From Sympetrum striolatum (taxonomy: Eukaryota; Arthropoda; Insecta; Odonata; Libellulidae), in the NCBI GenBank assembly GCA_947579665.1, contig CANPUZ010000057.1:806001-870000 (forward strand): a stretch of DNA of 64,000 nucleotides, read 5' to 3'. The number at the start of each line of letters is the position of its first letter. Positions within the stretch are counted from its first letter, which is position 1. Of this stretch, positions 11,661-25,437 are shown one piece after another. Both the position numbers and the translations under genes were made by a program. The notes beneath the pieces are model-generated. The model was not told the DNA's origin and ran no database searches. It saw only the letters and a list, made by a program, of their open reading frames with translations.

Positions 11661-14279
11661 AGTTTATTTTGGTCTCATTTTAGAGTTTTAGATAAGATCT
11701 TACCAAATTCAATATAATATATTCAATTAATCGTAGCAGTTTACTCAAAAAACGTCGAAAATCGAAAAAAAATTCGGTGAAATTTCAGTTTTTTGGCCAT
11801 ATTTAGCAAGATATTGAGCAAAATTAGTCAAGTTTTGATTCATTCTAAAGTTTCTGATATGATCTAACCAAATTCTATAGAAATATTCAATTTTTCGCAG
11901 TAGTTAACTCAAAAATCGTTGAAAACTCGAAAAAAATATTGGTAAAATTTTAGGTTTTTGGCCAAATTTTGCAAGAAATTGAGCAAAATTAGTCATATTT
12001 GGACTCATTTTAAAGTTCCTCATATCATCCAACCAAATTCTATAGAAATATTCAATTTTTAGTAGCAGTTAACTCAAAAATTTAGAAAACTCGAAAAAAA
12101 ATCCGTGAATTTTAATTGTTTTGGCCATATTTTGCTTAAAATTGAGAAAATGTCGTCAAGTTTGGATTCATTTTAACGTTCTTGATGAGTCCTAACTAAA
12201 TATTATAGAAATATTCAATTTATTTAAGCCGTTAACTCAAAAAACGTCGAAAACTGGAAATATATCGGTAAAATTTCATGTTTTTGGCCATATTTTTTAT
12301 AAAATTGAGCTAAATTAGTCACATTTGGACCCATTTTAAAGTTTTTGATATCATCTAACCAAATTCTATACATATATTCAATTTTTAGTAGCAGTTAACT
12401 CAGAAAATTTCGCAAACTCGAAAAAAAAAACGTGAAATTTCAGTTTTTTGGCCATATTTTGCTAATAATTGAGAAAATTTAGTCAAGTTTGGATTCATTT
12501 TAACGTTTTTGATAAGACCTAACTAAATATTATAGAAATATTCAATTTTTTAAAGCTGTTATTTAAAAAAACGTCGAAAACTGGAAATATATCGGTAAAA
12601 TTTCATGTTTTGGGCCATATTTTGCATTAAATTGAGCAAAATTAGTTTATTTTGGTCTCATTTTAATGTTTTAGATATGATCATACCAAATTCAATATAA
12701 TATATTCAATTTATCGTAGCAGTTTACTCAAAAAACGTAGAGAACTCGAAAAAAAAATTCGGTGAAATTTCAGTTTTTGGCCTTATTTTGCAAGAAATAG
12801 AGCAAAATTACTCAAGTTTTGATTCATTCTAAAGTTTCTGATATGATATAACCAAATTCTATAGAAATATTCAATTTTTCGCAGTAGTTATCTCAAAAAT
12901 CGTTGAAAACTCGAAAAAAATATTGGTGAAATCTAAGGTTTTTGGCCATATTTTGCAAGAAATTAAATACATTAGTCAAATTTGGACTCATTTTAAAGTT
13001 TTTGATATCATCTAACCAAATTCTATAGAAATATTACATTTTTAGTAGCAGTTAACTAAAAAATTTCGCAAACTCGAAAGAAAATCCGTGAAATTTCAGT
13101 TTTTTGGCAATACTTTGCTAAAAATTGTGAAAATTTAGTCAAGTTTGGATTCAATTTAACGTTTTTGATAAGACCTAATTAAATATTATAGACACATTCA
13201 ATTTTTTAGCAGTTAACTCAAAAAGCGTTGAAAACTCGAAAAAAAAATCGGTGAAATTTCAGTTTTTTGGCCATATTTTGCTAAAAATTAAGAAAATTTA
13301 GTCAAGTTTCTATTCATTTTAACGTTTTTGATAAGACCTAATAAAAATATTATAGAAATATCTTATTTTTTTAAGCTGTTAACTCAAAAAACGTCGAAAA
13401 CTGGAAATATATCGGTAAAATTTCATGTTTTAGGCCATATTTTGCATAAAATTGAGCAAAATTAGTTTATTTTTGTCTCATTTTAAAGTTTTAGATATGA
13501 TCTTACCAAATTCAATGTAATATATTCAATTTATCGAAGCAGTTTTCTCAAAAAACGTCGAAAACACGAAAAAAAAATTCGGTGAAATTTCAGTTTTTTG
13601 GCCTTATTTTGCAAGAAATTGAGCAAAATTACTCAAGTTTTGATTCATTCTAAAGTTTCTGATATGATCTAACCAAATTTTATAGAAATATTCAATTTTT
13701 CGCAGCAGTTATCTGAAAAATCGTTGAAAACTCGAAAAAAATATTGGTGAAATCTCAGGTTTTTGGCCATATTTTGCAAGAATTTGAGCTAAATTAGTCA
13801 AATTTGGACTCATTTTAAAGTATTTGATATCGTCTAACCAAATTCCATAGAAATATTCAATTTTTAGTAGCAGTTAACTAAAAATATTTCGCAAACTCAA
13901 AAAAAATCCGTGAAATTTCAGTTTTTTGGCAATACTTTTTTAAAAATTGAGAAAATTTAGTCAAGTTTGGATTCATTTTAATGTTTTTGATAAGACCTAA
14001 CTCAATATTATCGAAATATTCAATTTTTTTAAGCCGTTAACTCAAAAAACGTCAAAAACTGGAAATATATCGGTAAAATTTCATGTTTTAGGCCATATTT
14101 TGCATGAAATTGAGCAAAATTAGTTAGTTTTGGTCTCATTTTAAAGTTTTAGATATGATTATACCAAATTCAATATAATATATTCAATTTATCGTAGCAG
14201 TTTACTCAAAAAACGTCGAAAACTGGAAATATATAACGGTAAAATTGCATGTTTTTGGCCATATTTTGCATAAAATTGA
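11661..14279 (+). repeat. Satellite segment shared with the 4.77-kb units
   Basis: There is no gene here. 11,990-13,440 corresponds to 17,570-19,030, 22,340-23,800, 32,850-34,360 and 35,150-36,660, sharing CTCATATCATC, GATGAGTCCTAACTAAATAT, TTTTAATGTTTTAGATATG, AATTAAATACATTAGTC and ATCTTATTTTTTTAAGCTG. 13,440-13,910 matches 23,800-24,270 (offset 10,358), marked by CAATGTAATATATTCAATTT, ATCGAAGCAGTTTTCTC and GGCCTTATTTTGC. 13,790-15,286 matches 29,401-30,907. Confidence 0.85.
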
Positions 14280-17200
14280 GCAAAATTAGTTTGTTTTGGT
14301 CTCATTTTAAAGTTATAGATATGATCTTTCCAAATTCAATATAATATATTCAATTTATCGTAGCAGTTTACTCAAAAAACGTCGAAAACTCGAAAACAAA
14401 ATCGGTGAAATTTAAGTTTTTTGGTTATATTTTGCAAGAAATTGAGCTAAATTAGTCAAATTTTGACTCATGTTAAAGTTTTTGATATCATCTAACCAAA
14501 TTCTATAGAAATATTCAATTTTTAGTAGCAGTTAACTCAAAAAATGTCGAAAACTCGAAAAAAAATCCATGAAATTTCAGTTTTTTGGCCATATTTTGCT
14601 AAAAATTGAGAAAATTTAGTCAAGTTTGGATTCATTTTAATGTTATTGATAAGACCTAACTAATTATTATAGACACATTCAATTTTTTTTTAGACGTTAA
14701 CTCAAAAAACGTCGAAAACTGGAAATATATTGGTGAAATTTCAGTTTTTGGCCATATTTTGCAAGAAATTGAGCAAAAATAGTAAAGTTTTGATTCATTC
14801 TAAAGATTCTGATATGATCTAACCAAATTCTATAGAAATATTCAATTTTCAGTAGCAGTTAACTCAAAAAAGTTCGAAACTCGAAAAAAAATCCGTGAAA
14901 TTTCAGTTTTTTGGCCATATTTTGCTAAAAATTGAGAAAATTTAGTCAAGTTTGCATTCATTTTAACGTTTTTGTTAAAACCTAACTAAATATTATAGAT
15001 ATATTCAATTTTTTTAAGCCGTTAACTCAAAAAACGTCGAAAACTGGAAATATATCGGTAAAATGTCATGTTTTTGGCCATATTTTCCATAAAATTGAGC
15101 AAAATTAGTTTATTTTGGTCTCATTTTAAAGTTATAGATATGATCATACCAAATTCAATATAATGTTTTCAATTTATCGTAGCAGTTTACTCAAAAACGT
15201 CGAAAACTTAAAAAAAGAAATCAGTGAAATTTCAGTTTTTTGGCCATATTTTGCAAGAAATTGAGCAAAATTAGTCAAATTTGGACTCATTTTAAAGTTT
15301 CTGATATGATCTAACCAAATTCTATAGAAATATTCAATTTTTCGCAGCAGTTAACTCAAAAATCGTTGAAAACTCGAAAAAAATATTGGTGAAATCTCAG
15401 GTTTTTGGCCATATTTTGCAAGAAATTGAGCTAAATTAGTCAAATTTTGACTCATTTTAAAGTTTTTGATATCATCTAACCAAATTCTATAGAAATATTC
15501 AATTTTTAGTAGCAGTTAACTCAAGAAATCTCGCAAACTCGAAAAAATATCCGTGAAATTTCAGTTTTTTGGCCATATTTTGCTAAAAATTGAGAAAATT
15601 TAGTCAAGTTTGGATTCATTTTAACGTTCTTGATAAGACCTAACCAAATATTATAGAAATATTCAATTTTTTTAAGATGTTAACTCAAAAAACGTATAAA
15701 ACTGGAAATATATCGGTAAAATTTCATGTTTTTGGCCATATTTTGCGTAAAATTGAGCAAAATTAGTTTATTTTGGTCTCTTTTTAAAGTTATAGATATG
15801 ATCATACCAAATCCAATATAATATATTCAATTTATCGTAGCAGTTTACTCAAAAAACGTCGAAATCTCGAAAAAAAAATCGGTATAAATTTCAGTTTTTT
15901 GGCCATATTTTGCAAGAAATTGAGCAAAATTAGTCAAATTTGGACTCATTTTAAAGTTTTTGATATCATCTAACCAAATTCTATAGAAATATTCAATTTT
16001 TAGTAGCAGTGAACTCAAAAAATTTCGCAAACTCGAAGGAAAATCCGTGAAATTTCAGTTTTTTTGCAATACTTTGCTAAAAATTGAGAAAATTTAGTCA
16101 AGTTTGGATTCAATTTAACATTATTGATAAGACCTAATTAAATACGATAGACACATTCAATTTCTTTAGCCGTTAACTCAAAAAGCGTTGAAAACTCGAA
16201 AATAAAAATCGGTGAAATTTCAGTTTTTTGGCCATATTTTGAAGAAATTGAGCAAAATTAGTCAAGTTTTGATTCAATCTAAAGTTTCTGATATGATCTA
16301 ACCAAATTCTATAGAAATTTTTAATTTTTCGCAGCAGTTAACTCAAAAATCGTTGAAAACTCGAAAAAAATATTGGTAAAATTTCAGGTTTTTGGCCATA
16401 TTTTGCAAGAAATTGAGCAAAATTAGTCAAATGTGGACTCATTTTAAAGTTTTAGGTATGATCTTACCAAATTCAATATAATATATTCAATTCATCGTAG
16501 CAGTTTACTCAAAAAACGTCGAAAACTGGAAATATATAACGGTAAAATTTCATGTTTTTGGCCATATTTTGCATAAAATTGAGCAAAATTAGTTTATTTT
16601 GGTCTCATTTTAAAGTTTTAGATATGATCTTTCCAAATTCAATATAATATATTCAATTTATCGTAGCAATTTACTCAAAAAACGTCGAAAACTCGAAAAA
16701 AAAATCGGTGAAATTTCAGTTTTTTGGCCATATTTTGCAAGAAATTCAGCAAAATTAGTAAAATTTGGACTCAATTTAAAGTTTCTGATATGATATAACC
16801 AAATTCTATAGAAATACTCAATTGTTAGTAGCAGTTACCTCAAAAAATTTCGTAAACTCGAAAAAAAATCCTTGAAATTTCAGTTTTTTGGCCATATTTT
16901 GCTAAAAATTGAGAAAATTTAGTCAAGTTTGGATTCATTTTAACGTTCATAATGAGACCTAACTATATATTATAGAAATATTCAATTTTTTTTAAGCTGT
17001 TAACTCAAAAAACGTCGAAAACTGGAAATATATCGGTAAAATTTCATGTTTTAGGCCATATTTTGCATAAAATTGAGCAAAATTAGTTTATTTTGGTCTC
17101 ATTTTAGATTTTTAGATATGATCTTACCAAATTCAATATAATATATTCAATTTATCGTAGCAGTTTACTCAAAATATGTCGAAAACTCGAAACAAAAATC

Positions 17201-19045
17201 GGTGAAATTTCAGTTTTTTGGCCATATTTTGCAAGAAATTGAGCAAAATTAGTCAAGTTTTGATTCATTCTAAAGTTTCTGATATGATCTAATCAAATTC
17301 TATAGAAATATTCAATTTTTCGCAGCAGTTATCTAAAAATCGTTGAAAACTCGAAAAAAATATTGGTGAAATCTCAGTTTTTTGGCCATATTTTGCATAA
17401 AATTGAGCAAAATTAGTTTATTTTGGTCTCATTTTAGATTTTTAGATATGATCTAACCAAATTCTATAGAAATATTCAATTTTTCGCAGCAGTTAACTCA
17501 AAAATCGTTGAAAACTCGAAAAAAATATTGGTAAAATTTTAGGTTTTTGGCCAAATTTTGCAAGAAATTTAGCAAAATTAGTCATATTTGGACTCATTTT
17601 AAAGTTCCTCATATCATCTAACCAAATTCTATAGAAATATTCAATTTTTAGTAGCAGTTAACTCAAAAATTTAGAAAACTCGAAAAAAAATCCGTGAATT
17701 TTAATTGTTTTGGCCATATTTTGCTTAAAATTGAGAACATGTCGTCAAGTTTGGATTCATTTTAACGTTCTTGATGAGTCCTAACTAAATATTATAGAAA
17801 TATTCAATTTATTTAAGCCGTTAACTCAAAAAACGTCGAAAACTGGAAATATATCGGTAAAATTTCATGTTTTTGGCCATATTTTTTATAAAATTGAGCT
17901 AAAGTAGTCAAATTTGGACCCATTTTAAAGTTTTTGATATCATCTAACCAAATTCTATACATATATTCAATTTTTAGTAGCAGTTAACTCAGAAATTTTC
18001 ACAAACTCAAAAAAAAAAACGTGAAATTTCAGTTTTTTGGCCATATTTTGCTAATAATTGAGAAAATTTAGTCAAGTTTGGATTCATTTTAACGTTTTTG
18101 ATAAGACCTAACTAAATATTATAGAAATATTCAATTTTTTAAAGCTGTTATTTAAAAAAACGTCGAAAACTGGAAATATATCGGTAAAATTTCATGTTTT
18201 GGGCCATATTTTGCATTAAATTGAGCAAAATTAGTTTATTTTGGTCTCATTTTAATGTTTTAGATATGATCATACCAAATTCAATATAATATATTCAATT
18301 TATCGTAGCAGTTTACTCAAAAAACGTAGAGAACTCGAAAAAAAAATTCGGTGAAATTTCAGTTTTTTGGCCATATTTTGCAAGAAATAGAGCAAAATTA
18401 CTCAAGTTTTGATTCATTCTAAAGTTTCTGATATGATATAACCAAATTCTATAGAAATATTCAATTTTTCGCAGTAGTTATCTCAAAAATCGTTGAAAAC
18501 TCGAAAAAAATATTGGTGAAATCTAAGGTTTTTGGCCATATTTTGCAAGAAATTAAATACATTAGTCAAATTTGGACTCATTTTAAAGTTTTTGATATCA
18601 TCTAACCAAATTCTATAGAAATATTACATTTTTAGTAGCAGTTAACTAAAAAATTTCGCAAACTCGAAAGAAAATCCGTGAAATTTCAGTTTTTTTGCAA
18701 TACTTTGCTAAAAATTGTGAAAATTTAGTCAAGTTTGGATTCAATTTAACGTTTTTGATAAGACCTAATTAAATATTATAGACACATTCAATTTTTTAGC
18801 AGTTAACTCAAAAAGCGTTGAAAACTCGAAAAAAAAATCGGTGAAATTTCAGTTTTTTGGCCATATTTTGCTAAAAATTGAGAAAATTTAGTCAAGTTTC
18901 TATTCATTTTAACGTTTTTAATAAGACCTAATCAAAATATTATAGAAATATCTTATTTTTTTAAGCTGTTAACTCAAAAAACGTCGAAAACTGGAAATAT
19001 ATCGGTAAAATTTCATGTTTTAGGCCATATTTTGCATAAAATTGA
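14280..19045 (+). repeat. 4,766-bp higher-order repeat, copy 1 (29 monomers)
   Basis: The unit begins near TTAGTTTGTTTTGGTCTC and returns 4,766 bp later. Register was confirmed at 15,286 against 20,052 and at 15,845 against 20,611. Marks include GACACATTCAATTTTTTTTT followed by AGACG, TTTGTTAAAACC, TTTTCCATAAAATTG, ATAATGTTTTCAATTTATCG and CTTAAAAAAAGAAATCAG. 29 monomers of 164.3 bp fit the period. Just upstream of 14,280 the two copies differ (AATATATAACGG against AATATATCGG), which fixes the left edge. Confidence 0.92.
17384..17548 (+). repeat. C/D hybrid monomer (165 bp)
   Basis: The first half is C (GCATAAAATTGAGC, TTAGTTTATTTTGGTCTC, TTTTTAGATATGATC). From TAACCAAATTCTATAG onward it is D (TTTTTCGCAGCAGTTAACTC, AAATCGTTG). 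The switch lies in the shared word GATATGATCT. It follows a D monomer, an unusual neighbour. Copies at about 22,149, 32,679 and 34,974 carry the same hybrid, so it arose before the 4,766-bp unit was multiplied. In the related 62,400 region the corresponding place holds a plain B monomer. Confidence 0.8.
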
Positions 19046-22000
19046 GCAAAATTAGTTTGTTTTGGTCTCATTTTAAAGTTATAGATATGATCTTTCCAAA
19101 TTCAATATAATATATTCAATTTATCGTAGCAGTTTACTCAAAAAACGTCGAAAACTCGAAAACAAAATCGGTGAAATTTAAGTTTTTTGGTTATATTTTG
19201 CAAGAAATTGAGCTAAATTAGTCAAATTTTGACTCATGTTAAAGTTTTTGATATCATCTAACCAAATTCTATAGAAATATTCAATTTTTAGTAGCAGTTA
19301 ACTCAAAAAATTTCGCAAACTCGAAAAAAAATCCATGAAATTTCAGTTTTTTGGCCATATTTTGCTAAAAATTGAGAAAATTTAGTCAAGTTTGGATTCA
19401 TTTTAATGTTATTGATAAGACCTAACTAATTATTATAGACACATTCAATTTTTTTTTAGACGTTAACTCAAAAAACGTCGAAAACTGGAAATATATTGGT
19501 GAAATTTCAGTTTTTGGCCATATTTTGCAAGAAATTGAGCAAAAATAGTAAAGTTTTGATTCATTCTAAAGATTCTGATATGATCTAACCAAATTCTATA
19601 GAAATATTCAATTTTCAGTAGCAGTTAACTCAAAAAAGTTCGAAACTCGAAAAAAAATCCGTGAAATTTCAGTTTTTTGGCCATATTTTGCTAAAAATTG
19701 AGAAAATTTAGTCAAGTTTGCATTCATTTTAACGTTTTTGTTAAAACCTAACTAAATATTATAGATATATTCAATTTTTTTAAGCCGTTAACTCAAAAAA
19801 CGTCGAAAACTGGAAATATATCGGTAAAATGTCATGTTTTTGGCCATATTTTCCATAAAATTGAGCAAAATTAGTTTATTTTGGTCTCATTTTAAAGTTA
19901 TAGATATGATCATACCAAATTCAATATAATGTTTTCAATTTATCGTAGCAGTTTACTCAAAAACGTCGAAAACTTAAAAAAAGAAATCAGTGAAATTTCA
20001 GTTTTTTGGCCATATTTTGCAAGAAATTGAGCAAAATTAGTCAAATTTGGACTCATTTTAAAGTTTCTGATATGATCTAACAAAATTCTATAGAAATATT
20101 CAATTTTTCGCAGCAGTTAACTCAAAAATCGTTGAAAACTCGAAAAAAATATTGGTGAAATCTCAGGTTTTTGGCCATATTTTGCAAGAAATTGAGCTAA
20201 ATTAGTCAAATTTTGACTCATTTTAAAGTTTTTGATATCATCTAACCAAATTCTATAGAAATATTCAATTTTTGGTAGCAGTTAACTCAAGAAATCTCGC
20301 AAACTCGAAAAAATATCCGTGAAATTTCAGTTTTTTGGCCATATTTTGCTAAAAATTGAGAAAATTTAGTCAAGTTTGGATTCATTTTAACGTTCTTGAT
20401 AAGACCTAACCAAATATTATAGAAATGTTCAATTTTTTTAAGATGTTAACTCAAAAAACGTATAAAACTGGAAATATATCGGTAAAATTTCATGTTTTTG
20501 GCCATATTTTGCGTAAAATTGAGCAAAATTAGTTTATTTTGGTCTCTTTTTAAAGTTATAGATATGATCATACCAAATCCAATATAATATATTCAATTTA
20601 TCGTAGCAGTTTACTCAAAAAACGTCGAAATCTCGAAAAAAAAATCGGTATAAATTTCAGTTTTTTGGCCATATTTTGCAAGAAATTGAGCAAAATTAGT
20701 CAAATTTGGACTCATTTTAAAGTTTTTGATATCATCTAACCAAATTCTATAGAAATATTCAATTTTTAGTAGCAGTGAACTCAAAAAATTTCGCAAACTC
20801 GAAGGAAAATCCGTGAAATTTCAGTTTTTTTGCAATACTTTGCTAAAAATTGAGAAAATTTAGTCAAGTTTGGATTCAATTTAACATTATTGATAAGACC
20901 TAATTAAATACGATAGACACATTCAATTTCTTTAGCCGTTAACTCAAAAAGCGTTGAAAACTCGAAAATAAAAATCGGTGAAATTTCATTTTTTTGGCCA
21001 TATTTTGAAGAAATTGAGCAAAATTAGTCAAGTTTTGATTCAATCTAAAGTTTCTGATATGATATAACCAAATTCTATAGAAATTTTTAATTTTTCGCAG
21101 CAGTTAACTCAAAAATCGTTGAAAACTCGAAAAAAATATTGGTAAAATTTCAGGTTTTTGGCCATATTTTGCAAGAAATTGAGCAAAATTAGTCAAATGT
21201 GGACTCATTTTAAAGTTTTAGGTATGATCTTACCAAATTCAATATAATATATTCAATTCATCGTAGCAGTTTACTCAAAAAACGTCGAAAACTGGAAATA
21301 TATAACGGTAAAATTTCATGTTTTTGGCCATATTTTGCATAAAATTGAGCAAAATTAGTTTATTTTGGTCTCATTTTAAAGTTTTAGATATGATCTTTCC
21401 AAATTCAATATAATATATTCAATTTATCGTAGCAATTTACTCAAAAAACGTCGAAAACTCGAAAAAAAAATCGGTGAAATTTCAGTTTTTTGGCCATATT
21501 TTGCAAGAAATTCAGCAAAATTAGTAAAATTTGGACTCAATTTAAAGTTTCTGATATGATATAACCAAATTCTATAGAAATACTCAATTGTTAGTAGCAG
21601 TTACCTCAAAAAATTTCGTAAACTCGAAAAAAAATCCTTGAAATTTCAGTTTTTTGGCCATATTTTGCTAAAAATTGAGAAAATTTAGTCAAGTTTGGAT
21701 TCATTTTAACGTTCATAATGAGACCTAACTATATATTATAGAAATATTCAATTTTTTTTAAGCTGTTAACTCAAAAAACGTCGAAAACTGGAAATATATC
21801 GGTAAAATTTCATGTTTTAGGCCATATTTTGCATAAAATTGAGCAAAATTAGTTTATTTTGGTCTCATTTTAGATTTTTAGATATGATCTTACCAAATTC
21901 AATATAATATATTCAATTTATCGTAGCAGTTTACTCAAAATATGTCGAAAACTCGAAACAAAAATCGGTGAAATTTCAGTTTTTTGGCCAAATTTTGCAA

Positions 22001-23812
22001 GAAATTGAGCAAAATTAGTCAAGTTTTGATTCATTCTAAAGTTTCTGATATGATCTAATCAAATTCTATAGAAATATTCAATTTTTCGCAGCAGTTATCT
22101 AAAAATCGTTGAAAACTCGAAAAAAATATTGGTGAAATCTCAGTTTTTTGGCCATATTTTGCATAAAATTGAGCAAAATTAGTTTATTTTGGTCTCATTT
22201 TAGATTTTTAGATATGATCTAACCAAATTCTATAGAAATATTCAATTTTTCGCAGCAGTTAACTCAAAAATCGTTGAAAACTCGAAAAAAATATTGGTAA
22301 AATTTTAGGTTTTTGGCCAAATTTTGCAAGAAATTTAGCAAAATTAGTCATATTTGGACTCATTTTAAAGTTCCTCATATCATCTAACCAAATTCTATAG
22401 AAATATTCAATTTTTAGTAGCAGTTAACTCAAAAATTTAGAAAACTCGAAAAAAAATCCGTGAATTTTAATTGTTTTGGCCATATTTTGTTTAAAATTGA
22501 GAAAATGTCGTCAAGTTTGGATTCATTTTAACGTTCTTGATGAGTCCTAACTAAATATTATAGAAATATTCAATTTATTTAAGCCGTTAACTCAAAAAAC
22601 GTCGAAAACTGGAAATATATCGGTAAAATTTCATGTTTTTGGCCATATTTTTTATAAAATTGAGCTAAAGTAGTCAAATTTGGACCCATTTTAAAGTTTT
22701 TGATATCATCTAACCAAATTCTATACATATATTCAATTTTTAGTAGCAGTTAACTCAGAAAATTTCACAAACTCAAAAAAAAAAAACGTGAAATTTCAGT
22801 TTTTTGGCCATATTTTGCTAATAATTGAGAAAATTTAGTCAAGTTTGGATTCATTTTAACGTTTTTGATAAGACCTAACTAAATATTATAGAAATATTCA
22901 ATTTTTTAAAGCTGTTATTTAAAAAAACGTCGAAAACTGGAAATATATCGGTAAAATTTCATGTTTTGGGCCATATTTTGCATTAAATTGAGCAAAAAAT
23001 AGTTTATTTTGGTCTCATTTTAATGTTTTAGATATGATCATACCAAATTCAATATAATATATTCAATTTATCGTAGCAGTTTACTCAAAAAACGTAGAGA
23101 ACTCGAAAAAAAAATTCGGTGAAATTTCAGTTTTTTGGCCATATTTTGCAAGAAATAGAGCAAAATTACTCAAGTTTTGATTCATTCTAAAGTTTCTGAT
23201 ATGATATAACCAAATTCTATAGAAATATTCAATTTTTCGCAGTAGTTATCTCAAAAATCGTTGAAAACTCGAAAAAAATATTGGTGAAATCTAAGGTTTT
23301 TGGCCATATTTTGCAAGAAATTAAATACATTAGTCAAATTTGGACTCATTTTAAAGTTTTTGATATCATCTAACCAAATTCTATAGAAATATTACATTTT
23401 TAGTAGCAGTTAACTAAAAAATTTCGCAAACTCGAAAGAAAATCCGTGAAATTTCAGTTTTTTGGCAATACTTTGCTAAAAATTGTGAAAATTTAGTCAA
23501 GTTTGGATTCAATTTAACGTTTTTGATAAGACCTAATTAAATATTATAGACACATTCAATTTTTTAGCAGTTAACTCAAAAAGCGTTGAAAACTCGAAAA
23601 AAAAATCGGTGAAATTTCAGTTTTTTGGCCATATTTTGCTAAAAATTGAGAAAATTTAGTCAAGTTTCTATTCATTTTAACGTTTTTAATAAGACCTAAT
23701 CAAAATATTATAGAAATATCTTATTTTTTTAAGCTGTTAACTCAAAAAACGTCGAAAACTGGAAATATATCGGTAAAATTTCATGTTTTAGGCCATATTT
23801 TGCATAAAATTG
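19046..23812 (+). repeat. 4,766-bp higher-order repeat, copy 2
   Basis: In direct tandem with copy 1 and nearly identical to it. Single differences include TTTTTGGTAGCAG at about 20,273 (copy 1 has TTTTTAGTAGCAG) and an extra A in AGCAAAAAATAGTT at about 22,993. After 23,812 the sequence does not start a third copy but switches to the 13,440-13,910 type. The tandem therefore stops here. Confidence 0.92.
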
Positions 23813-24769
23813 AGCAAAATTAGTTTATTTTTGTCTCATTTTAAAGTTTTAGATATGATCTTACCAAATTCAATGTAATATATTCAATTTATCGAAGCAG
23901 TTTTCTCAAAAAACGTCGAAAACACGAAAAAAAAATTCGGTGAAATTTCAGTTTTTTGGCCTTATTTTGCAAGAAATTGAGCAAAATTACTCAAGTTTTG
24001 ATTCATTCTAAAGTTTCTGATATGATCTAACCAAATTTTATAGAAATATTCAATTTTTCTCAGCAGTTATCTGAAAAATCGTTGAAAACTCGAAAAAAAT
24101 ATTGGTGAAATCTCAGGTTTTTGGCCATATTTTGCAAGAATTTGAGCTAAATTAGTCAAATTTGGACTCATTTTAAAGTATTTGATATCGTCTAACCAAA
24201 TTCTATAGAAATATTCAATTTTTAGTAGCAGTTAACTAAAAATATTTCGCAAACTCAAAAAAAAATCCGTGAAATTTCATTTTTTTGGCCACATTTTGTT
24301 AAAAATTGAGAAAATTTAGTCAAGTTTGGATTCATTTTAACGTTTTTGATAAGACCTAACTAAATATTATAGTAATATTCAATTTTTTGAAGCTGTTAAC
24401 TCAAAAAACGTCGAATACTGGAAATATAACGGTATAATTTCATGTTTTTGGCCATATTTTGCATTAAATTGAGCAAAATTAGTTTATTTTTGTCTCATTT
24501 TAAAGTTTCTGATATGATCCAACCAAATTCTATAGAAATATTCAATTTTTCGCAGCAGTTAACTCAAAAATCGTTGAAAACTCTAAAAAAATATTGGTAA
24601 AATTTCAGGTTTTTGGACATATTTTGCAAGAAATTGAGCAAAATTACTCAAGTATTGATTCATTCTAAAGTTTCTGATATGATCTATCCAAATTCTATAG
24701 AAATATTCAATTTTTCGCAGCAGTTAACTCAAAAATCGTTGAAAACTCTAAAAAAATATTGGTAAAATT
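23813..24769 (+). repeat. Satellite segment with repeated D-like monomers
   Basis: There is no gene. 23,980-24,968 matches 42,391-43,380 (offset 18,411), with CTGAAAAATCG, TATTTGATATCGTC, GGCCACATTTTGTTAAAAA and CTCTAAAAAAATATTGG. Three D-like monomers carrying CTCTAAAAAAATATTGG follow each other between about 24,500 and 24,960. That is a local single-monomer amplification that breaks the D-A-B-C order. Confidence 0.82.
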
Positions 24770-25272
24770 TCAGTTTTTTGGCCATATTTTGCAAGAAATT
24801 GAGCAAAATTACTCAAGTTTTGATTCATTCTAAAGTTTCTGATATGATCTAACCAAATTCTATAGAAATATTCAATTTTTCGCAGCAGTTAACTCAAAAA
24901 TCGTTGAAAACTCTAAAAAAATATTGGTAAAATTTCAGGTTTTTGGCCATATTTTGCAAGAAATTGAGCAAAATTACTCAAGTTTTGATTCATTCTAAAG
25001 TTTCTGATATGATCTAACCAAATTCTATAGAAGTATTCAATTTTTTTAAGCTGTTAACTCAAAAACGTCGAAAACTAGAAATATATCGGTAAAATTTCAT
25101 GTTTTAGGCCATATTTTGCATAAAATTGAGCAAAATTAGTTTATTTTGGTCTCATTTTAGAGTTTTAGATATGATCTTACCAAATTCAATATAATATATT
25201 CAATTAATCGTAGCAGTTTACTCAAAATATGTCGAAAACTCGAAACAAAAATCTGTGAAATTTCAGTTTTTT

Positions 25273-25437
25273 GGCCATATTTTGCAAGAAATTGAGAAAA
25301 ATTAGTCAAGTTATGATTCATTCTAAAGTTTTTGATATGATCTAACCAAATTCTATAGAAATATTCAATTTTTCGCAGCAGTTATCTCAAAAATCGTTGA
25401 AAACTCGAAAAAAATATTGGTGAAATCTCAGGTTTTT
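25273..25437 (+). repeat. Satellite monomer, subtype D (exemplar, 165 bp)
   Basis: Subtype D is recognised by TGATTCATTCTAAAGTTTCT (here TTTTTGATATGATC follows), then TTTTTCGCAGCAGTTA, AAAATCGTTGAAAACTCG and the ending AATATTGGTGAAATCTCAGG. It normally follows a C monomer and precedes an A monomer. Other clear D copies start near 945, 8,840, 28,072, 40,073 and 57,172. In some copies the ending is TTGGTAAAATTTCAGG. Confidence 0.85.
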
